DNA from: Planctomycetaceae bacterium
GTDB lineage: Bacteria > Planctomycetota > Planctomycetia > Planctomycetales > Planctomycetaceae
Assembly: GCA_002722955.1 (NCBI GenBank)
Contig: PBMZ01000096.1
Location: 1-36,807 of the forward strand
Direction: 5' to 3'
Length of the DNA stretch: 36,807 bases
How positions within the stretch are numbered: the stretch's first letter is position 1; each line of letters opens with the position of its first letter. The notes below the pieces were generated by a model that saw nothing but the letters and a program-made list of their open reading frames with translations, was not told the DNA's origin and made no database searches. This document shows, piece after piece, positions 22,822 through 31,922 of this stretch. The position numbers and the translations under genes were made by a program.

Positions 22822-25800
22822 TTGAGTTTTCCCTTGCAAGCCGCTCTCCCCACATCCACCATCCGTACTTTGTTGTTTCTGTTGACTGGCATCGTGATGA
22901 TTGCCGGAGTTCCCGGCTGTTCGCATCCCGTCGCTGACGTGCAACCGGTCTCGTTTCAACAGGAAGCCGAACCCAATCCGGTATTCGTTGTGGCCGCCAA
23001 TCAAGCTTGGACGGACACAGGGCTCGAAATTCGAGAAGGTCAAGCCTTAACGATTACCGCGAGCGGCCACATCGTCGCCAAGTGTGAAGATCGCTGGGGT
23101 CAAGGCAACCAAACACAGGTTGGTCCCGAAGGCACTTACTTCGTCAACACGGCCATCGCCGATCAGCGGTTTCCCATGTCAAGCGGCTCGCATGGTCCCG
23201 CGCCCTGTTTCGCACTGATCGGCAAGATCGGAGACTCAGAACCGTTCTTCATTGGTCGCGGCAAGAGTTGGGAAGCCACGCACTCGGGTCGGTTGGTACT
23301 TGGCATCAACGATTTCGATGTCGAGTTGAACAGTGGCGAATTCACCGCCGAAGTCTCGCAGCCGCGAAGCGTTCAACCGATCGCTCACGAGCGGGTGATT
23401 GACGAAGCGGATGAATTGGGGCAAGCCATCGATGGTGCCTCCGTCGTGGTGTTCTATATCGACGGCTTGCGTCCCGACGTCGTTCGCGAGATGGCGGCGA
23501 TGGGACATATCCCCAACATCAAGGAGCTGTTCCTCGACGGCGGCACGTGGATGAGCAACGCATTCACAGCCTTTCCTTCCGACACGATTACCTCAAACGG
23601 AACGATGTGGACGGGATGTTTCTCGGATCGCCACGGATTGAAAGCACAAGTTCGCTTCTCGCGGCGAGCTCTGAAATCGAAGTCTTATCTGGATCCGCTA
23701 GGGCCAAGTCGTAGTTCTCGCCTGCTAAAACCATCCGGCGCTGACAACTTCGTCCACAAGACCCAAGAGCTCGTCTTGCGACAAGCCCGCGGCAACAAAG
23801 CCGCACAAACGTGGAAGGCGTCGCAAACAACGGACGTTCCTCCACTTTATACACACTTACAAAACACGGGTGGCGACTGGGCCACGGGTGTCTTGCCCAT
23901 GATGACCGAGATGCCGCCACCACTCTGGACACGCAGCATGACGCGGCACTTGCCATACATGCGGGCGCACGAGGCGTGGAAATATATTGACGACGCGAAT
24001 ACGACTTTTGCCGTGCGGCATTTGCTCGAAATTCAACAGCCGGTCACCATCATCTGGTTGCCGGAGACCGATTCGGTCAGCCATAAAATGTGCCGAGGTC
24101 AATTCGGCATGACGCGCCGCACAATCGCGCACGCCGACTTGATGATCGGACGAGTCGCGTCCGAGATCGAGGCCCGCGGCCGGATGGCGCAAACTTACTT
24201 CATGTTGGTCAGCGACCACGGACATCACGGCGGTCGACAAAGCCACCTGAAACACTTCGATATCGCCAACGAACTGGTTTATCGGCAACGCGAAGTCACA
24301 CGAAGTGGACAATGGACCGGCGGTGGATTGGGCATGTCGGCCAGACAGCACCGATCCTGGAACCGTCACCGCGGCGATAGCGGCAAACAGTTCATGTTTA
24401 TCGACGGCGACACCGACGGCGCCGCACGATTGTTCTTGCCCCGTGGTCACTATAAGTCCAACGATTGGAGTGGCCCGAATCGTGCTGCTGATTTGATCGA
24501 TTACCAAGTCGCCGCGCATTTGCCCAAAGTCAATCTGGTCGATGTCTTCGCCAATTGCCAAATCTCCGATGGTCAGGGCAATATTGAACGGCCGATCGGC
24601 TTGGTACTAATGAAGCTGACGGAAGACTCGATCTTGGTGGCCACGGCTGATCGCGGAAAGGCAATCATCGACCGACAACGTGCCGACAATGGACGCTGGG
24701 TTTATCGTTATCGCCCCATTCGCAATGTGCGGCCGCTGGGCAACCAGGTCGCCTTCGACGTGAATCACGACGCGGAAACCGATCCGCTTGAGTTGCTCGG
24801 ACACTTACATCGCGAAAGCCTTGACCACTTTCATGATGAACAACAGTGGCTGGTGGCGACGGCTCGAACGAAGTATCCTGACAGCGTCGTTGCTTTGACT
24901 CGGCACATGTTGTGGCAAGAGAACATTCGTGATCGCGAAGCTGAGTATGCGCCGGATCTGGTCATCACCGCGCGTAGTGGATGGTACTTCGGCTCGAAAG
25001 CGTCGCCTGGAACGATGCACGGTTATCCCTTCGCTGATGCGATGCGTGCCAGCTTCTTTGTGTCGGGGCCCAATGTTCGCCGAGCCGCTCGGATCGATGC
25101 CCCCTGCCGGTTGGCCGACTTGACGCCGACGCTATTGGATTTGGTCGGAGCGACTCCCGAAGATTATCAGTTTGATGGCGTTCCGTTGCGGCAGATTTAT
25201 CGTTCGAACGAAGAGCGGAATACCCGAATAGCGAAAGCCCAACGATCCACTGGTTCTTTGAGATCTGCTTGGCAACCCGTGTCGTATTCGCCGTCGCAAA
25301 TCGAGCGACCTGTCTTTTGGCGAGACGTTGATCTGAATGCATGGCAACAGCTGCATTATCAACCGCTGCGTGAATTCGAGAACAAACCATTTACGATCAA
25401 CAATCCCAACAGCCCGTTCGACATGAACAACATGACCTACAACTTAATGTCGGTCGGTGACCTGAGCGTGTTTCGGCTGTTCGACGACATCAGCTCGCCG
25501 CTCTCCAATGACCGGATGCTGTTGACGAAATCAATCGAGAGCACCGAAAGACAGGCTCGCCGACAAACACCATGGGTGCGAGAATGGGAATCAGCCCTGG
25601 ATGTGTCCGACTTGGCCGTTGGCGATTACAGCGCCACATCAATGGGCAACTTGCAACGGGTTGATGGTTTGATCAACTTGTTGCAAGCACGCGGCAAGTG
25701 GCTTGATGGCAAGGTAGCGGGAATGTTCGGACGCAAGCGAACTTTGGGGAACAAGCAAGTTCACAAAGCCATCGATGCCACTCAGTGGGGCTTCTGGGAA

Positions 25801-25932
25801 TCCTACCTGCTCGGACAACGGTTGATTATGGAAGTCGTCGACGAAGGCATCATCAGCGGCTTAGAGAACCAAACCGACAAAGCCGTGAACGCCTTTCGAC
25901 GTACTCCCGCAGAAATCATCGTCGACGAGTGA
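22822..25932 (+). CDS. Lipoprotein with LecA-like domain and type I phosphodiesterase/alkaline-phosphatase-superfamily domain
   Basis: About 1036 residues from a TTG at 22822, chosen because it gives a lipoprotein signal with lipobox GVPGC (Cys33). The frame is open back to 22444, but that part covers a repeat spacer and lacks an ATG, so the start is uncertain. A PA-IL/LecA-like sugar-binding-type domain follows (about 53-175; TGLEIREGQALTITASG, VGPEGTY, LGINDFDVELNSGEF). The catalytic domain has the two-metal set VVFYIDGLRPDVV, FPSDTITSNGTMWTG (likely nucleophile Thr), LPETDSVSHKM, VSDHGHHGG and SPGTMHGYP. This is the layout of nucleotide pyrophosphatase/phosphodiesterases. The last ~280 residues match nothing I know. 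Substrate unknown; probably outer-envelope. Confidence 0.85.
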   Translation: MSFPLQAALPTSTIRTLLFLLTGIVMIAGVPGCSHPVADVQPVSFQQEAEPNPVFVVAANQAWTDTGLEIREGQALTITASGHIVAKCEDRWGQGNQTQVGPEGTYFVNTAIADQRFPMSSGSHGPAPCFALIGKIGDSEPFFIGRGKSWEATHSGRLVLGINDFDVELNSGEFTAEVSQPRSVQPIAHERVIDEADELGQAIDGASVVVFYIDGLRPDVVREMAAMGHIPNIKELFLDGGTWMSNAFTAFPSDTITSNGTMWTGCFSDRHGLKAQVRFSRRALKSKSYLDPLGPSRSSRLLKPSGADNFVHKTQELVLRQARGNKAAQTWKASQTTDVPPLYTHLQNTGGDWATGVLPMMTEMPPPLWTRSMTRHLPYMRAHEAWKYIDDANTTFAVRHLLEIQQPVTIIWLPETDSVSHKMCRGQFGMTRRTIAHADLMIGRVASEIEARGRMAQTYFMLVSDHGHHGGRQSHLKHFDIANELVYRQREVTRSGQWTGGGLGMSARQHRSWNRHRGDSGKQFMFIDGDTDGAARLFLPRGHYKSNDWSGPNRAADLIDYQVAAHLPKVNLVDVFANCQISDGQGNIERPIGLVLMKLTEDSILVATADRGKAIIDRQRADNGRWVYRYRPIRNVRPLGNQVAFDVNHDAETDPLELLGHLHRESLDHFHDEQQWLVATARTKYPDSVVALTRHMLWQENIRDREAEYAPDLVITARSGWYFGSKASPGTMHGYPFADAMRASFFVSGPNVRRAARIDAPCRLADLTPTLLDLVGATPEDYQFDGVPLRQIYRSNEERNTRIAKAQRSTGSLRSAWQPVSYSPSQIERPVFWRDVDLNAWQQLHYQPLREFENKPFTINNPNSPFDMNNMTYNLMSVGDLSVFRLFDDISSPLSNDRMLLTKSIESTERQARRQTPWVREWESALDVSDLAVGDYSATSMGNLQRVDGLINLLQARGKWLDGKVAGMFGRKRTLGNKQVHKAIDATQWGFWESYLLGQRLIMEVVDEGIISGLENQTDKAVNAFRRTPAEIIVDE

Positions 25933-25955
25933 CGTACTGGAGTAGCTGCGACCGC

Positions 25956-26663
25956 TTACTGATCACGCGGCGATACCTGAGCCACTCGCCGAATAAAATC
26001 ACCAGCGGCCACCATGACGTCGACCGTCAAAGTATGACCTTCGTCGAATGGTCGAAACGTCACCGAGCAATTGAACGATTTGAAGATCTCTTGCAAGTGC
26101 ACGCTGCCATCAAACGGCAAGACTTGATCATTCTTGCCATGCGAGAGGAACACCTCTGGCAAATCAATCGCGTCTGGCGGATGGTCGAGCTTCGTCGATG
26201 GCGAAAATAGCAAGACTCCGTGAAGATGACAGGCTTCCGGTGCTGAGACCAAGTTGCTTGCCAAGGTTCCACCTTGCGAAAACCCGCCAACAAATATCTT
26301 CGCCTCAGGCGACTTCTTGGCGATTTCTTTCAGCAACTCGATAACTTGAACTCGCGACGAATCGAATCCCGTGCCACTCTTTTCCCACCAGGCCCGTCCT
26401 TCAGAACCGACGGGAAATGGCCCCACCGGATAGACAAAGGCTGCCTCGGGACCGGCGTCAATCATCTCTTCGAGCCCGACCATATCGGAACCAGGGGCGC
26501 CGTAGCCGTGCAAGAGAACGACGATCGTCTTAGCCGTCTCGATAGAAGTTCCCTTGGTTTGAGTCGTCAATCCGCCGGCCGTGTACGAGCCAGCTGGTCC
26601 AGACGAGTTGCTGTTGCAGCCCAGGCAACAAACCAAGATCAACAAGAGCGGGAAGATTCTCAC
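25956..26663 (-). CDS. Alpha/beta-hydrolase lipoprotein (phospholipase/carboxylesterase family)
   Basis: 235 residues with a lipoprotein signal ending VCCLGC (Cys16). The alpha/beta-hydrolase fold is complete: the oxyanion region LLHGYGAPGSD (50-60), the nucleophile elbow GFSQGG (Ser129), SHGKNDQVLPF (Asp179) and DEGHT (His210). This is the carboxylesterase/lysophospholipase (YpfH-like) family, which cleaves short acyl esters or lysophospholipids. As a lipoprotein it should act in the periplasm or outer membrane rather than the cytosol. The ATG at 26663 is clear. It is 33 bp downstream of the D-aminoacylase gene, so the two likely form an operon of exported hydrolases. Confidence 0.9.
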   Translation of the reverse strand: MRIFPLLLILVCCLGCNSNSSGPAGSYTAGGLTTQTKGTSIETAKTIVVLLHGYGAPGSDMVGLEEMIDAGPEAAFVYPVGPFPVGSEGRAWWEKSGTGFDSSRVQVIELLKEIAKKSPEAKIFVGGFSQGGTLASNLVSAPEACHLHGVLLFSPSTKLDHPPDAIDLPEVFLSHGKNDQVLPFDGSVHLQEIFKSFNCSVTFRPFDEGHTLTVDVMVAAGDFIRRVAQVSPRDQ

Positions 26664-26696
26664 GATGAAACCTGTGTCGAAAACGATGATAGAGTG

Positions 26697-28358
26697 TTAC
26701 TGCCGGAGTGCTCGACCGGGGCGAGCGTTGGTGTGCTTTTCATTGTTGAGCACATGCACGCCGTTGACTAGGACATGCTTAATTCCAACGGGATACTGAA
26801 ACGGTTCAGTATAAGCGGATTTGTCGATGACGGTCGCCTCGTCGAAGATGGTGACATCCGCATAGAAACCAGATTGTAGTTGCCCGCGTTTTCGAAGCCC
26901 GATCTTGGCAGCATTCAGCGAGGTGATTTTGCGGATCGCATCTTCCAGCGTCAAAAGTTTAAGCTCGCGAACATAGACACCGAGGACTCTCGGAAACGTG
27001 CCGAAGTTGCGAGGATGCGGGTTACCTCGACGAAGTGATCCAGAGATCGCGTAAGCCGATCCATCCGAGCCAACCGAACACCACGGTTGCTTCAAGGCTA
27101 AGTTCATGTCTTTCTCAGTGTGATGAGCATACACGGTTCCAACCGAACCGTTGTTCTCGATCAAAATCTCGAACAGCTCATCCAGCAAGTCCGCTTCCGG
27201 ATTGTTCTTCGTGCGAATCGACATCACGCGGTCCATGGTTAAGCCTTTGAGGCTGTTGTTACCGCTGACCAACATTCGGCTCCAGTCACCGCCGACAGCC
27301 GTGTAGTGGTTGTACCAGCCTTCAATACCACTGGTGATGTCACGTTTTAGGCGTTGTCGGGTTTCTTTGTCTTTGAGACGCTCGAGCATTTTTTTCTTTC
27401 CGCCTTCGTGAGCCCAGGGCGGAATGATGCTGGAAAGATTGTTGTTGCCGCGCGTGTAAGGATACACGTTGGCTTGAACGTTGACTCCGCGTGCTCGAGC
27501 ACCCTCGATCAATTCAATAACTTCGGGCATACGGCCCCAGTACTTTTCGTCAGCGATCTTGAGATGAATGACGTCAACTGGCACGCCAGCCTTCTCGCCG
27601 ATTTCGATCGCCTCTTTCACTGCACTGAAAACGCCAAGACCCTCGTTGCGGATGTGCGTGGAATAGATACCGCCGTGCTTGCCGACAACGCGGCAAAGTC
27701 GAATGACGTCATCCGTCGAAGTCAACGAACCCGGTGGCATCATGACTTGCGAAGACAACCCGTGAGCCCCATCGCGCATGGCTTCATCAACCAACTTCTC
27801 CATCAGTTTGAAGTCATCTTCGGACGGCCGCTGAAACGATGTGCCCATCGCACATTGCCATATCGTGTCGAGGCCCACGTAGGAAGCCACGTTGGTTGAG
27901 ATGCCTTTTTCCTCGACCAGAGCAAGGTAATCTTTTAGCCGAGTCCAACGACGAGACCCCGTGCCAACGCGGGCTGTTCGCGGAGACAACTTGCCCTGAT
28001 AAGGTCCAGCCGAGCGACCCTCGCCCAAAACTTCAGTGGTGACGCCTTGCCGAATTTTGCTCTGAGCATTGCCGTCCTCGAGCAGTAAGAAGTCCGAATG
28101 CGAGTGCATATCGATGAAGCCCGGCGAGACAACAAGCCCGCTGGCATCAATGGTGAGCTTCGCGTCAACGTCTCCCACTCGCCCAACGCCCACGATGCGA
28201 TCGCCTTTGATCGCAACGTCACCAATGAACCAGGGATTCCCAGTTCCATCGACGATCTTTCCGCCGCGAATCACGATGTCGACGGATTCCTGAGCCAAGC
28301 TAGGCGAAACAAATGCAGCAATCAGCAGAAAGCAAACGGCGAATCGATTCCATGACAT
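26697..28358 (-). CDS. N-acyl-D-amino-acid deacylase-like amidohydrolase, exported
   Basis: About 553 residues from the ATG at 28358, with a signal peptide cleaved after SLA (about 22). The amidohydrolase fold is marked by VRDP-like GKIVDGTGNPWFIGDV, the metal motif DMHSHSDF (His85, His87), the later VDVIHLKIAD and STHIRNEG histidines, and GSDGSAYAISG (Asp). In characterised D-aminoacylases the GVTT segment is followed by a metal-binding Cys; here it reads GVTTEVLGEGRSAGP without Cys, so the metal site differs. Members remove acyl groups from N-acyl-D-amino acids or act on related cyclic amides. Planctomycetes carry many exported versions. It is upstream of the esterase lipoprotein. Confidence 0.9.
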   Translation of the reverse strand: MSWNRFAVCFLLIAAFVSPSLAQESVDIVIRGGKIVDGTGNPWFIGDVAIKGDRIVGVGRVGDVDAKLTIDASGLVVSPGFIDMHSHSDFLLLEDGNAQSKIRQGVTTEVLGEGRSAGPYQGKLSPRTARVGTGSRRWTRLKDYLALVEEKGISTNVASYVGLDTIWQCAMGTSFQRPSEDDFKLMEKLVDEAMRDGAHGLSSQVMMPPGSLTSTDDVIRLCRVVGKHGGIYSTHIRNEGLGVFSAVKEAIEIGEKAGVPVDVIHLKIADEKYWGRMPEVIELIEGARARGVNVQANVYPYTRGNNNLSSIIPPWAHEGGKKKMLERLKDKETRQRLKRDITSGIEGWYNHYTAVGGDWSRMLVSGNNSLKGLTMDRVMSIRTKNNPEADLLDELFEILIENNGSVGTVYAHHTEKDMNLALKQPWCSVGSDGSAYAISGSLRRGNPHPRNFGTFPRVLGVYVRELKLLTLEDAIRKITSLNAAKIGLRKRGQLQSGFYADVTIFDEATVIDKSAYTEPFQYPVGIKHVLVNGVHVLNNEKHTNARPGRALRQ

Positions 28359-28405
28359 GAGCAAAATCCTTGGCTATCTGCGAGGGGATCAAAACGGATG
28401 AGTCC

Positions 28406-29572
28406 TCAGCCAACCAATTCCGCAATCGGTTCGGCGGTGGCAACCGGTATCGTTTGCTCATCATTGATTGCCAGTTCGGTCGATCCATCCAAGCCCAAAC
28501 GTTCGCAGATTGTGGAGTGGAGCTCCGAGACGTTAATCGGACGATCAACGGGGCTGCTGCCTTTGCTGTCGGTCGCACCGATGACTTGACCACCGTTGAT
28601 ACCGCCACCGGCAACAATGCCGGACCAAGCACTTGTCCAATGGTCGCGCCCATTGTTTTCATTCAAGCATGCTGTCCGGCCAAACTCGCCCGTCGCAACA
28701 ATCAACGTGTCATTCAACAAGCCACGCTGTTCTAAGTCGTCCATCAATGCAGCAACTGCTTGGTCGAATTGAGGGCAAAGTTGATCACGATAATCAAAGA
28801 CAGTCGCGGGCGAGATCGGTGATCGAGCGTGGCAGTCCCAGGTCACTTGTTCGGGCAAGCTATCGAACAGATTGACCGTCACACAACGCACGCCAGCTTC
28901 GACAAGTTGTCGGGCACGACAGCATAGACGGCCGAAACGCGTCTCTCCATAGCTTCGTCGAACGGCATCGGCTTCGCTGTTGTAAGCAAATTCGGCATCG
29001 TCAAGAGAGTTGTCGACCAACGTTTCGTGCGATTCGTCCAAGAAGCCCGCATCTTGGCCGCGCCGCATGTTGACGCCAGTGTTGCTCAATCGAGCTGGCA
29101 ACAAGACTTGTGCCAGCACACCACCTCGGCCGCCAAGTTCCTTGGCGACAACACTACCAAAGCTGGGTGGACTGACTTTCTTCGAAGCCAATCGTCCCGT
29201 CTGCAACAACTGCATACCGGTCTCGTGAATTGGCGCGGCATCGTGATTGAGTGTCCGTAGCACCGTCAGCTTGTTGGCGCGTTCGGCGAGCTTTGGAAGG
29301 CCCTCACTGAAGCGCACGCCGGGGATCGCTGTTTCGATGGAACGCACGGAACCGCGAATCTCGATCGGAGCTTCGGGCTTCGGATCGAAGGTCTCGTACT
29401 GACTGGGCCCACCTGTCATCAGCAAGAAAATGCAATTCCTGCGATGAGCACCGCTGGCCATCGCCGCCTGCTCGGCGACCGAAAGGCCGACAACACTTAA
29501 TCCGCCGACTCGCAAAAAGTCGCGACGAGAAACCGAACTGGTGGATTCTTTCGATTTTCGAAACAGTGCCAT
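28406..29572 (-). CDS. DUF1501 Tat-exported sulfatase-like protein
   Basis: 388 residues from the ATG at 29572; a longer frame exists to 29698, but the twin-arginine signal SRRDFLRVGG (15-24) fixes this start. The DUF1501 body follows: CIFLLMTGGPSQYETFDPKP, RVRF-like GVRFSEGLPKLAE, HDAAPIHETGMQLLQTGR and TGEFGRTACLNENNGRDHWTSAW, all hallmark segments. DUF1501 belongs to the alkaline-phosphatase/sulfatase-like superfamily and is usually paired with DUF1549/DUF1553 cytochrome-type proteins in planctomycetes; no such partner is adjacent. It is probably folded in the cytoplasm and exported. Its enzymatic role is unknown. It sits between the D-aminoacylase (47 bp) and the zinc-ribbon gene (85 bp). 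Confidence 0.92.
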   Translation of the reverse strand: MALFRKSKESTSSVSRRDFLRVGGLSVVGLSVAEQAAMASGAHRRNCIFLLMTGGPSQYETFDPKPEAPIEIRGSVRSIETAIPGVRFSEGLPKLAERANKLTVLRTLNHDAAPIHETGMQLLQTGRLASKKVSPPSFGSVVAKELGGRGGVLAQVLLPARLSNTGVNMRRGQDAGFLDESHETLVDNSLDDAEFAYNSEADAVRRSYGETRFGRLCCRARQLVEAGVRCVTVNLFDSLPEQVTWDCHARSPISPATVFDYRDQLCPQFDQAVAALMDDLEQRGLLNDTLIVATGEFGRTACLNENNGRDHWTSAWSGIVAGGGINGGQVIGATDSKGSSPVDRPINVSELHSTICERLGLDGSTELAINDEQTIPVATAEPIAELVG

Positions 29573-29657
29573 GTCAACCTCCGTACAACGACTCTCCGAA
29601 GCCGTCGAATTGTTTTCTGCGACGGCTTTGGAAAGCCGTCGTCCATTGAACTTCCAG

Positions 29658-30818
29658 TCAAGATGTCGAACTGGCGGCGGACAACTCTTCCGAGTCAAAC
29701 AGGACCTCGATGACAGTCGTCACGCCGCGAAGCGATTCTCGATTGTAACCTTTTCGGAATTGGACTCGCCACAAAAGTTCGCCCGTCATGCGGTCAACAC
29801 CGTCTTCCACTGTGGGGATGTAAGTTTCGATGACCTCGCCGGGCTGCAGCTTTGGCAAGCTCTCGTTGATCGTTTCCGTCCAAACACAGTCTTTGAAGTC
29901 CCAGCTTCCGGTGAGAGCCAAGTCGTAGACCAACAAGCGACCCTCCTTTCCTTCCGATGTTGTCAAGAACGTGTTGGCTCGCAAGTGTCCTGGTGATCCG
30001 TTCTCTTTCCGCATCAACACAAGCTTGCGATCTAGTGGAGCGAAAACTTGATCGTCAGAGACATTCTCGAAACGCAGCCAAAGTTTCATCACCGGCGCTG
30101 TTGGGTCTTTCTTGCCCTGGCCACTGAAATGGACAAATTCAAGCGGCTCCTTAGTGACTCGCAGTGGTGTGACTTTGAGGCTTCCGAAGCGTTGTTCTTC
30201 GCCCAGCCTCAACGTGTGACCAGGGGGCATCTCGGCATCTTCAGGAACCAATCGAAAGCCGGTCTTATTGTTCTCCATCGGCAGTTCGATGTCTGGCAAG
30301 CTCTCTAAGTGATGTTGCTTGGACGCGTTTCCTTGCGTCAGCAGCAAGAAGATCACTGCGATCGTCATTGCACTTGCATAGCTCAACACGAACACAAATA
30401 GCTTTTTGGGCACAACGTCTTTGGTGGGGCCAGCGGTGTCCGTGTTGATAACAGGGGAATCAAATTCGGCAGGCTGGAGTGCTTCGGCTGGCGATGTTTC
30501 AACGGCCGGTTCCAACGTCATTTGCTCGACCGGCGCTCGGTCGTCAGCAGGCTCGAATGTTGGTGCCGGTTCAAACGTCGGCGCTGGTTCAAAGCTGGGT
30601 GCCGGTGCTGGCGGCTCGGTGGGTTGAGCTGGATCGGGTGTCGGCTGAGGCGTGGACGAAGGCTGTGGTGCAGCTTCGCTTTGGGGCGCATCAGGCATCA
30701 TGGTGGGAGCTTCGGGAGTGGTCAGGTGTGTCTGGCAATGCGGACACGCGACAACAATCCCGGGAGTGTCCACCATCAACACTCCTTGGCACTGAGGACA
30801 GGCAACTTTATACGACAT
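29658..30818 (-). CDS. Zinc-ribbon single-pass membrane protein, function unknown
   Basis: 386 residues from the ATG at 30818; the frame extends to 30872 but the zinc ribbon begins at residue 3. Two CPxC knuckles (CPQC 7-10, CPHC 25-28) make an MJ0042-like ribbon. Then comes a Pro/Ala/Glu-rich spacer (about 35-140) with a small tandem FEPAPT repeat near residues 70-85, one membrane helix (about 141-163) and a C-terminal, apparently extracytoplasmic domain of beta character (FGSLKVTPLRVTKEPLEFVHF, WLRFENVSDDQVFAPLD). This domain order is frequent in planctomycetes and has no established role. The ribbon would lie in the cytoplasm. It is 133 bp downstream of bioD. Confidence 0.85.
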   Translation of the reverse strand: MSYKVACPQCQGVLMVDTPGIVVACPHCQTHLTTPEAPTMMPDAPQSEAAPQPSSTPQPTPDPAQPTEPPAPAPSFEPAPTFEPAPTFEPADDRAPVEQMTLEPAVETSPAEALQPAEFDSPVINTDTAGPTKDVVPKKLFVFVLSYASAMTIAVIFLLLTQGNASKQHHLESLPDIELPMENNKTGFRLVPEDAEMPPGHTLRLGEEQRFGSLKVTPLRVTKEPLEFVHFSGQGKKDPTAPVMKLWLRFENVSDDQVFAPLDRKLVLMRKENGSPGHLRANTFLTTSEGKEGRLLVYDLALTGSWDFKDCVWTETINESLPKLQPGEVIETYIPTVEDGVDRMTGELLWRVQFRKGYNRESLRGVTTVIEVLFDSEELSAASSTS

Positions 30819-30852
30819 ACTTATGGAACCGTGTTTGGGCAGAACAAAGAGG

Positions 30853-30909
30853 GCAGTCAGTGACTGCTCCAAAACATGGAGACGCGGAGACCACTGTGTC
30901 TCGACACAG
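30853..30909. promoter_or_regulatory. Two palindromes between bioD and the zinc-ribbon gene
   Basis: GCAGTCA-G-TGACTGC (30853-30867) and CTGTGTC-TC-GACACAG (30894-30909) are both perfect dyads. They could be operators for the zinc-ribbon gene or hairpins in the bioD 3' region; no T-tract follows in the minus direction. Confidence 0.35.
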
Positions 30910-30951
30910 ACAATCGCGCAGTCGTCAGTGGAGATCGAGGTCTTAAGAGAA

Positions 30952-31662
30952 TTAATTCATTGCCCGCATCAGCCCGTTCCAGTCTATTCTGCCGATCGCC
31001 TCTTCATTCCGCAAGGCGACGGAGGCATCGGATTCTTCGTATTCAACAACACCAAGCACTGGTACCTTGCCGCGATCCTCAATTTCCTTCTGATTGCTAC
31101 GATTCGCAGGATCACCATCGTTGGGATGTGCTTGGTTCAGAATGATTCCGGCTACATCGAGACCACGTGCCCGAGCAGCTTCCAGTGTTAACAAGCTGTG
31201 GTTAATCGTACCCAATCCCAAGTGCGCGACGATCACCAGCGGCAACTTGATCTCAACGGCAAAGTCAGCGATCGTCTCTGATTCTGTCAGCGGACATAGG
31301 AATCCGCCAACTCCTTCGACCAGAACCATGTCGGACTCGGATTGCCACCAAGCCAGGCCTTCTAGCATCTGTTGCCAGTCGACTTGTCCGCCCTCCAAAC
31401 TTGCCGCCACTGGTGGAGCTTTAGCGGCGTTGAAACGCTGCGGGCAAATTCGATCCTTGAGTTGCTCGCCGTCGATGGCACCAGCTAGAGCTTCAATGTC
31501 CTGCCAAATCCAGTTGCCGCCGCTATCAGTAACCGCACCGCTGCAAGCCGGTTTGTAAACGCCAACACGTTGGCCGGGCGTATGCAACAGTCGGGCAACT
31601 TTCGCCGTAATAAAAGTTTTGCCAACATCGGTATCAGTACCGACAAAGAAGATTCCCGGCAT
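30952..31662 (-). CDS. bioD: Dethiobiotin synthetase
   Basis: 236 residues from the ATG at 31662 (the frame runs further upstream into a palindromic repeat, but MPGIFFVGTDTDVGKT is the canonical start). BioD makes dethiobiotin from diaminopelargonic acid, CO2 and ATP, the next-to-last step of biotin synthesis, in the cytoplasm. The P-loop GTDTDVGKT (8-16), YKPACSG, the VEGVGGFLCPL segment and LGTINHSLLTLEAARARG are all typical. A weak purine-rich GGTAAGG precedes the start. No other bio gene is in the window, so the pathway is dispersed. It is divergent from hslV, with a REP-like palindrome in the spacer. Confidence 0.95.
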   Translation of the reverse strand: MPGIFFVGTDTDVGKTFITAKVARLLHTPGQRVGVYKPACSGAVTDSGGNWIWQDIEALAGAIDGEQLKDRICPQRFNAAKAPPVAASLEGGQVDWQQMLEGLAWWQSESDMVLVEGVGGFLCPLTESETIADFAVEIKLPLVIVAHLGLGTINHSLLTLEAARARGLDVAGIILNQAHPNDGDPANRSNQKEIEDRGKVPVLGVVEYEESDASVALRNEEAIGRIDWNGLMRAMN

Positions 31663-31722
31663 CAGCCTTACCTTTTGTTGAGTTGACGCACGGAGTCCGC
31701 ATATTAGCGGAATGCGTCTCTT

Positions 31723-31787
31723 GTTTAACCTGTAGCCGAAGGCGAGGAGCATGCCAAAAACTCCTCGCCTTCGGCTACGCGTTAAAC
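31723..31787. repeat. REP-like palindrome, copy 2 (65 bp)
   Basis: GTAGCCGAAGGCGAGGAG (31732-31749) pairs perfectly with its complement at 31761-31778 around an 11-base loop. Outer arms GTTTAAC (31723-31729) and GTTAAAC (31781-31787) extend the dyad. It lies in the bioD/hslV divergent spacer and matches the copy at 17079-17143. Confidence 0.8.
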
Positions 31788-31922
31788 GAACGTTTGAAAT
31801 CGAAGACTTGATACGAATTCAATATCCGTACGTCGGTCTGACGGCCGCTTGTAGCACTCGCATTGAATTGGTAGTTTGAGAATTCTTGGATGCTGGAACA
31901 ACTATCAAGGACACAAACTCGC

